From Chloroflexota bacterium (GTDB lineage Bacteria; Chloroflexota; Anaerolineae; Aggregatilineales; UBA2796), in NCBI GenBank assembly GCA_003695215.1, contig RFIM01000147.1, positions 1 to 30,926 of the forward strand: a stretch of 30,926 nucleotides of DNA, in the 5' to 3' direction. Made by a program: the position numbers and the translations under genes. This document shows, piece by piece, positions 28,496 to 30,926 of the stretch (its first letter is position 1; every line of letters begins with the position of its first letter). The notes under the pieces are model-generated. The model was not told the DNA's origin. It did not search any database and was given only the letters and a program-made list of their open reading frames with translations.

Positions 28496-30601
28496 ATGAT
28501 GTTTCCTGCTCAACCTTTACAAGTGCCTGACCTAACCGATCCGTCGCTTTACATCAATCGCGAGCTGAGCTGGCTGGAATTCAATCGCCGTTGCCTGCAC
28601 GAAGCCTTCAATCCTGAGTTGCCGCTGCTAGAGCGCGTGCGCTTCCTGGCCATTTTCAGCAACAATCTGGATGAATTTTTCATGGTGCGCGTCTCTGGGC
28701 TGCAGGATCAAGTGCGGCATAACGTCTATGAAATCTCGCCTGATGGATTAACGCCGCACGAGCAATTAGCAGCCATCCGAGAGCGCGTGCTGCCGATGCT
28801 GTACCAGAAGCGCGAGCATTTTCATCAGGAACTGCTGCCGCGCTTGGCTGAGTCAGGCGTGCACATCCTGAATTACGCAGATTTGAGCGAAGCCGATCGG
28901 CAAGTGTTGCGCCGTTACTTTGAGGCCGAGATTTTTCCCGTGCTGACGCCTTTGGCAGTCGATCCAGGCAGGCCGTTCCCGCACATCTCGAATCTGAGCC
29001 TGAATTTGGCAGTGCGCTTGGAAGATGCCTACGGCGTCGAGCGTTTTGCGCGGGTGAAGGTGCCGAACATCTTTCCGCGCCTGCTCGATCTAAACGACGT
29101 CCATAGGCGTTATGGCACAGCGCCTGATCTGGGCCTCTACCGTTTCGTCTGGCTCGAGCAGGTGATCGCCGCCAATCTCGATCTGCTCTTTCAGGGCATG
29201 CATGTTTTGGAAGCCAGCCTTTTCCGCGTGACGCGCAACAACGATATCGAGATCGCTGAAGAGGAAGCTAGCGATCTGCTTGAGTCGGTCGAGGAAGTGG
29301 TGCGCGCACGGCGCTTCGGCCCAGTGGTGCGCCTGGACGTGGACGAGCGCATGTCGGACTCAGTGCGCAAGCTGCTGATGCACAATTTGGAGATCACGGC
29401 CAATGAGCTGTATGTGCTGCCTGCGCCGCTCGGCATGCGCGATTTGTTCGAGTTGGCGAATATCGACGTGCCTGCGCTGAAGTATCCGCCATTCACGCCT
29501 TCGCGACCTGCCAGCTTGCCCAGCGGCTGCGATATTTTCGCGGCGATTCGGCGCGGCGATATCTTGCTGCATCATCCGTATGAGTCGTTCGCGCCGATTG
29601 TCGAGTTCTTCCAGCAAGCGGCCGAGGATCCAAGCGTGCTTGCCATCAAATGCACGCTCTACCGCATTGGCAGCAAATCGCCGATTGTGGAGGCGCTGCT
29701 GAACGCCATTGAGAACGGCAAGCAAGTGGCGGCATTGGTGGAGTTGAAGGCGCGCTTCGATGAGGAGAACAACATCGGCTGGGCGCGCGCCTTAGAGAGC
29801 GCCGGTGTGCATGTCGTCTATGGTTTAGTCGGCTTGAAGACACACGCCAAAGTCTCGCTGGTCATCCGCAAAGAGCCCGAGGGCATTCGGCGATATGTGC
29901 ATCTGAGCACGGGCAACTACAACACGGTCACGGCGCGAATCTACACAGACATCGGCTTGCTGACGTGCGATCCGCAGATCGGCGCCGATGCCACGCTGCT
30001 CTTCAATCGGCTGACGGGCTTCAACAACAGCGCGCGTTATCAGAAGCTCTTGGTGGCGCCTGAGCACTTGCGCACGGCAGTCTACGCGCTGATCAAGCGT
30101 GAGATCGCGCACGCGCAGGCAGGGCGCGAGGCGCGCTTGATCTTCAAGATGAATGCGCTAGTGGATAAGCGCATGATTGCCTTGCTCTACGAAGCCAGCC
30201 AGGCAGGCGTGCAGATCGATCTGCTCGTGCGCGGCATTTGCTCGCTACGGCCAGGCGTGGCAGGCGTCAGCGAGAATATCCGTGTGCGCTGCTTGCTAGG
30301 GCGCTATCTGGAGCACGCGCGCATTTACTACTTTGCCAACGGCGGCGACGCCGAGATTTACTGCGGCAGCGCCGATTTAATGCCGCGCAACCTCGATCGG
30401 CGCGTGGAAACTTGGTTCCCAATTCAGGCGCCTGAGCTGAAACGCCGCTTGCTGGATGAGATCATCGCCATTGAGATGGCCGATACAGCCAAAGCGCGCG
30501 TGCTGCTGCCCGATGGCACCTATCAGCGCGTCCTGCCTGCTGAAGGCGAGCAGCCGCTCGATGCTCAGCGCTGGTTCATGGAACACGCACGCGATCACTA
30601 G
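28496..30601 (+). CDS. ppk1: Polyphosphate kinase 1
   Basis: A 701-residue enzyme that polymerises the terminal phosphate of ATP into polyphosphate, reversibly. The N-terminal domain has YINRELSWLEFNRRCLHEA and IFSNNLDEFFMVRVSGL. The catalytic core has LYRIGSKSPIVEALLNAIENGKQV, the His in KTHAKVSLV (His450, the phosphorylated position equivalent to E. coli His435), and HARIYYFANGGDAEIYCGSADLMPRNLDRR with His607. The 157-residue spacing between the two histidines equals that in E. coli. Length is normal. It follows the FAD oxidoreductase by 47 bases. Confidence 0.96.
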   Translation: MMFPAQPLQVPDLTDPSLYINRELSWLEFNRRCLHEAFNPELPLLERVRFLAIFSNNLDEFFMVRVSGLQDQVRHNVYEISPDGLTPHEQLAAIRERVLPMLYQKREHFHQELLPRLAESGVHILNYADLSEADRQVLRRYFEAEIFPVLTPLAVDPGRPFPHISNLSLNLAVRLEDAYGVERFARVKVPNIFPRLLDLNDVHRRYGTAPDLGLYRFVWLEQVIAANLDLLFQGMHVLEASLFRVTRNNDIEIAEEEASDLLESVEEVVRARRFGPVVRLDVDERMSDSVRKLLMHNLEITANELYVLPAPLGMRDLFELANIDVPALKYPPFTPSRPASLPSGCDIFAAIRRGDILLHHPYESFAPIVEFFQQAAEDPSVLAIKCTLYRIGSKSPIVEALLNAIENGKQVAALVELKARFDEENNIGWARALESAGVHVVYGLVGLKTHAKVSLVIRKEPEGIRRYVHLSTGNYNTVTARIYTDIGLLTCDPQIGADATLLFNRLTGFNNSARYQKLLVAPEHLRTAVYALIKREIAHAQAGREARLIFKMNALVDKRMIALLYEASQAGVQIDLLVRGICSLRPGVAGVSENIRVRCLLGRYLEHARIYYFANGGDAEIYCGSADLMPRNLDRRVETWFPIQAPELKRRLLDEIIAIEMADTAKARVLLPDGTYQRVLPAEGEQPLDAQRWFMEHARDH

Positions 30602-30621
30602 CTTTTGTGCAAATGCATTGT

Positions 30622-30649
30622 AGTGAGCCAGCTCACTTGAGGTTATAAT
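30622..30649 (+). promoter_or_regulatory. CRP-like palindrome and -10 box upstream of the ABC permease
   Basis: A perfect 7-2-7 inverted repeat (AGTGAGC-CA-GCTCACT, 30622-30637) fits the GTGA-N6-TCAC pattern of CRP/FNR-type regulators. It ends six bases before TATAAT (30644-30649). No good -35 box exists; TTGTAG at 30618-30623 is 20 bases away. The palindrome overlaps the -35/spacer region and is centred near -27, which suits a repressor or an unusual activator. The regulator is unknown. Confidence 0.55.
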
Positions 30650-30684
30650 GCGCCTGAACGTCTTTTGAGTAGCAAAAGTGCTTT

Positions 30685-30926
30685 ATGGCAGATTTTTCAG
30701 AGCAGCTTCGCGCTTCACCTTTCGCCTTTGTGCGCGATGTGCGCTTCCTGCGCAGCGCAGCGCAGCTGATTGTGCTGCTGATCGTGATCGGCCTGGCGAT
30801 CTGGCTGATCAACAACACCAATGAAGGCTTGGCACGCGCGCGCATCCCAACCGACTTCAGCTTTCTGACGCAGCCCTCAGGCTTTCAAATTGACGAAGGT
30901 TTGGTCGATCAGCCGCATAAGCGCAC
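30685..30926 (+). CDS. Amino-acid ABC transporter permease, N-terminal fragment (AapQ/BztB-like)
   Basis: From the ATG at 30685 the frame stays open to the window end (about 80 codons). It reads MADFSEQLRASPFAFVRDVR, then FLRSAAQLIVLLIVIGLAIWLINNT as a first membrane helix, then RARIPTDFSFLTQPSGFQID. The pattern of one long helix followed by a periplasmic IPTDFSFL...AGF-like segment resembles the first permease of general L-amino-acid (AapJQMP/Bzt) transporters. The rest lies outside the window, so the assignment is by pattern. The preceding palindrome suggests regulated expression. Confidence 0.7.
   Translation, partial: MADFSEQLRASPFAFVRDVRFLRSAAQLIVLLIVIGLAIWLINNTNEGLARARIPTDFSFLTQPSGFQIDEGLVDQPHKR

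Noticed and set aside
30633..30845. Minus-strand open frame of 70 codons at the right end
   Set aside because: It is antisense to the clear ABC permease start and its promoter, and its product is low-complexity with no family resemblance.
1..30926. tRNA or rRNA genes, CRISPR arrays, transposases and prophage genes
   Set aside because: No T-loop-like sequence lay in a plausible cloverleaf outside coding frames, no regularly spaced repeats were seen, and all long frames have housekeeping or known-domain assignments.
1..30926. Very frequent GCGC strings as a possible genome-wide signal
   Set aside because: The excess is largely explained by preferred codons (GCG/GCC Ala, CGC Arg, GGC Gly). Without a computed expectation it cannot be claimed as a motif.

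Overview
The window is bacterial chromosomal DNA, GC-rich (high fifties percent by eye) and densely coding. The best guess for the host is Chloroflexota. This rests on the style of the ribosomal proteins and EF-Tu, an S12 with a long loop insertion, a DUF3417-type glycogen phosphorylase and a DUF4342 protein. It is inference from memory of these families, since no search could be run, and no class or genus is claimed.

Positions 1-16993 (minus strand) hold one long translation locus in canonical order: rpsL-rpsG-fusA-tuf (str), then rpsJ-rplC-rplD-rplW-rplB-rpsS-rplV-rpsC-rplP-rpmC-rpsQ (S10), then rplN-rplX-rplE-rpsN-rpsH-rplF-rplR-rpsE-rpmD-rplO-secY-adk-map (spc), then the start of rpsM, cut by the left edge. 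A consensus sigma70 promoter (16965-16993) drives it through a leader of about 190 nt. That leader contains an intrinsic terminator and a competing antiterminator pairing, so the whole cluster may be under attenuation. Further strong hairpins sit in the only roomy gaps: tuf/rpsJ, rplW/rplB (two) and rplO/secY. infA and rpmJ, usual between map and rpsM, are absent. rplO carries an apparent one-base deletion that shifts its conserved C-terminus out of frame. S14 has a remodelled zinc knuckle.

Positions 17008-19258 (minus) look like a small operon: a 130-residue remnant-like binding-protein domain with a membrane anchor, possibly from a leaderless mRNA, then an MFS exporter and a DUF4342 membrane protein, ended by a strong intrinsic terminator directly upstream of the rpsL promoter.

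Positions 19287-23644 (minus) hold a membrane-anchored NERD-domain protein and alpha-glucan phosphorylase, likely co-transcribed from a TATAAT promoter, followed past a hairpin by a secreted calcineurin-like phosphatase.

Positions 23684-30926 are mixed-strand housekeeping and regulatory genes: a PucR-family regulator with a perfect palindrome at its predicted start site, an inositol-monophosphatase-family enzyme (minus), shikimate kinase, a zinc-ribbon/FHA protein (minus), a renalase-like FAD oxidoreductase, polyphosphate kinase 1, and the start of an amino-acid ABC permease behind a CRP-like palindrome. Two convergent pairs overlap at their stop codons.

I saw no mobile elements, CRISPR arrays, tRNAs or rRNAs. 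The strongest candidate for something undescribed is the rpsL leader attenuator, followed by the S14 zinc-site variant.
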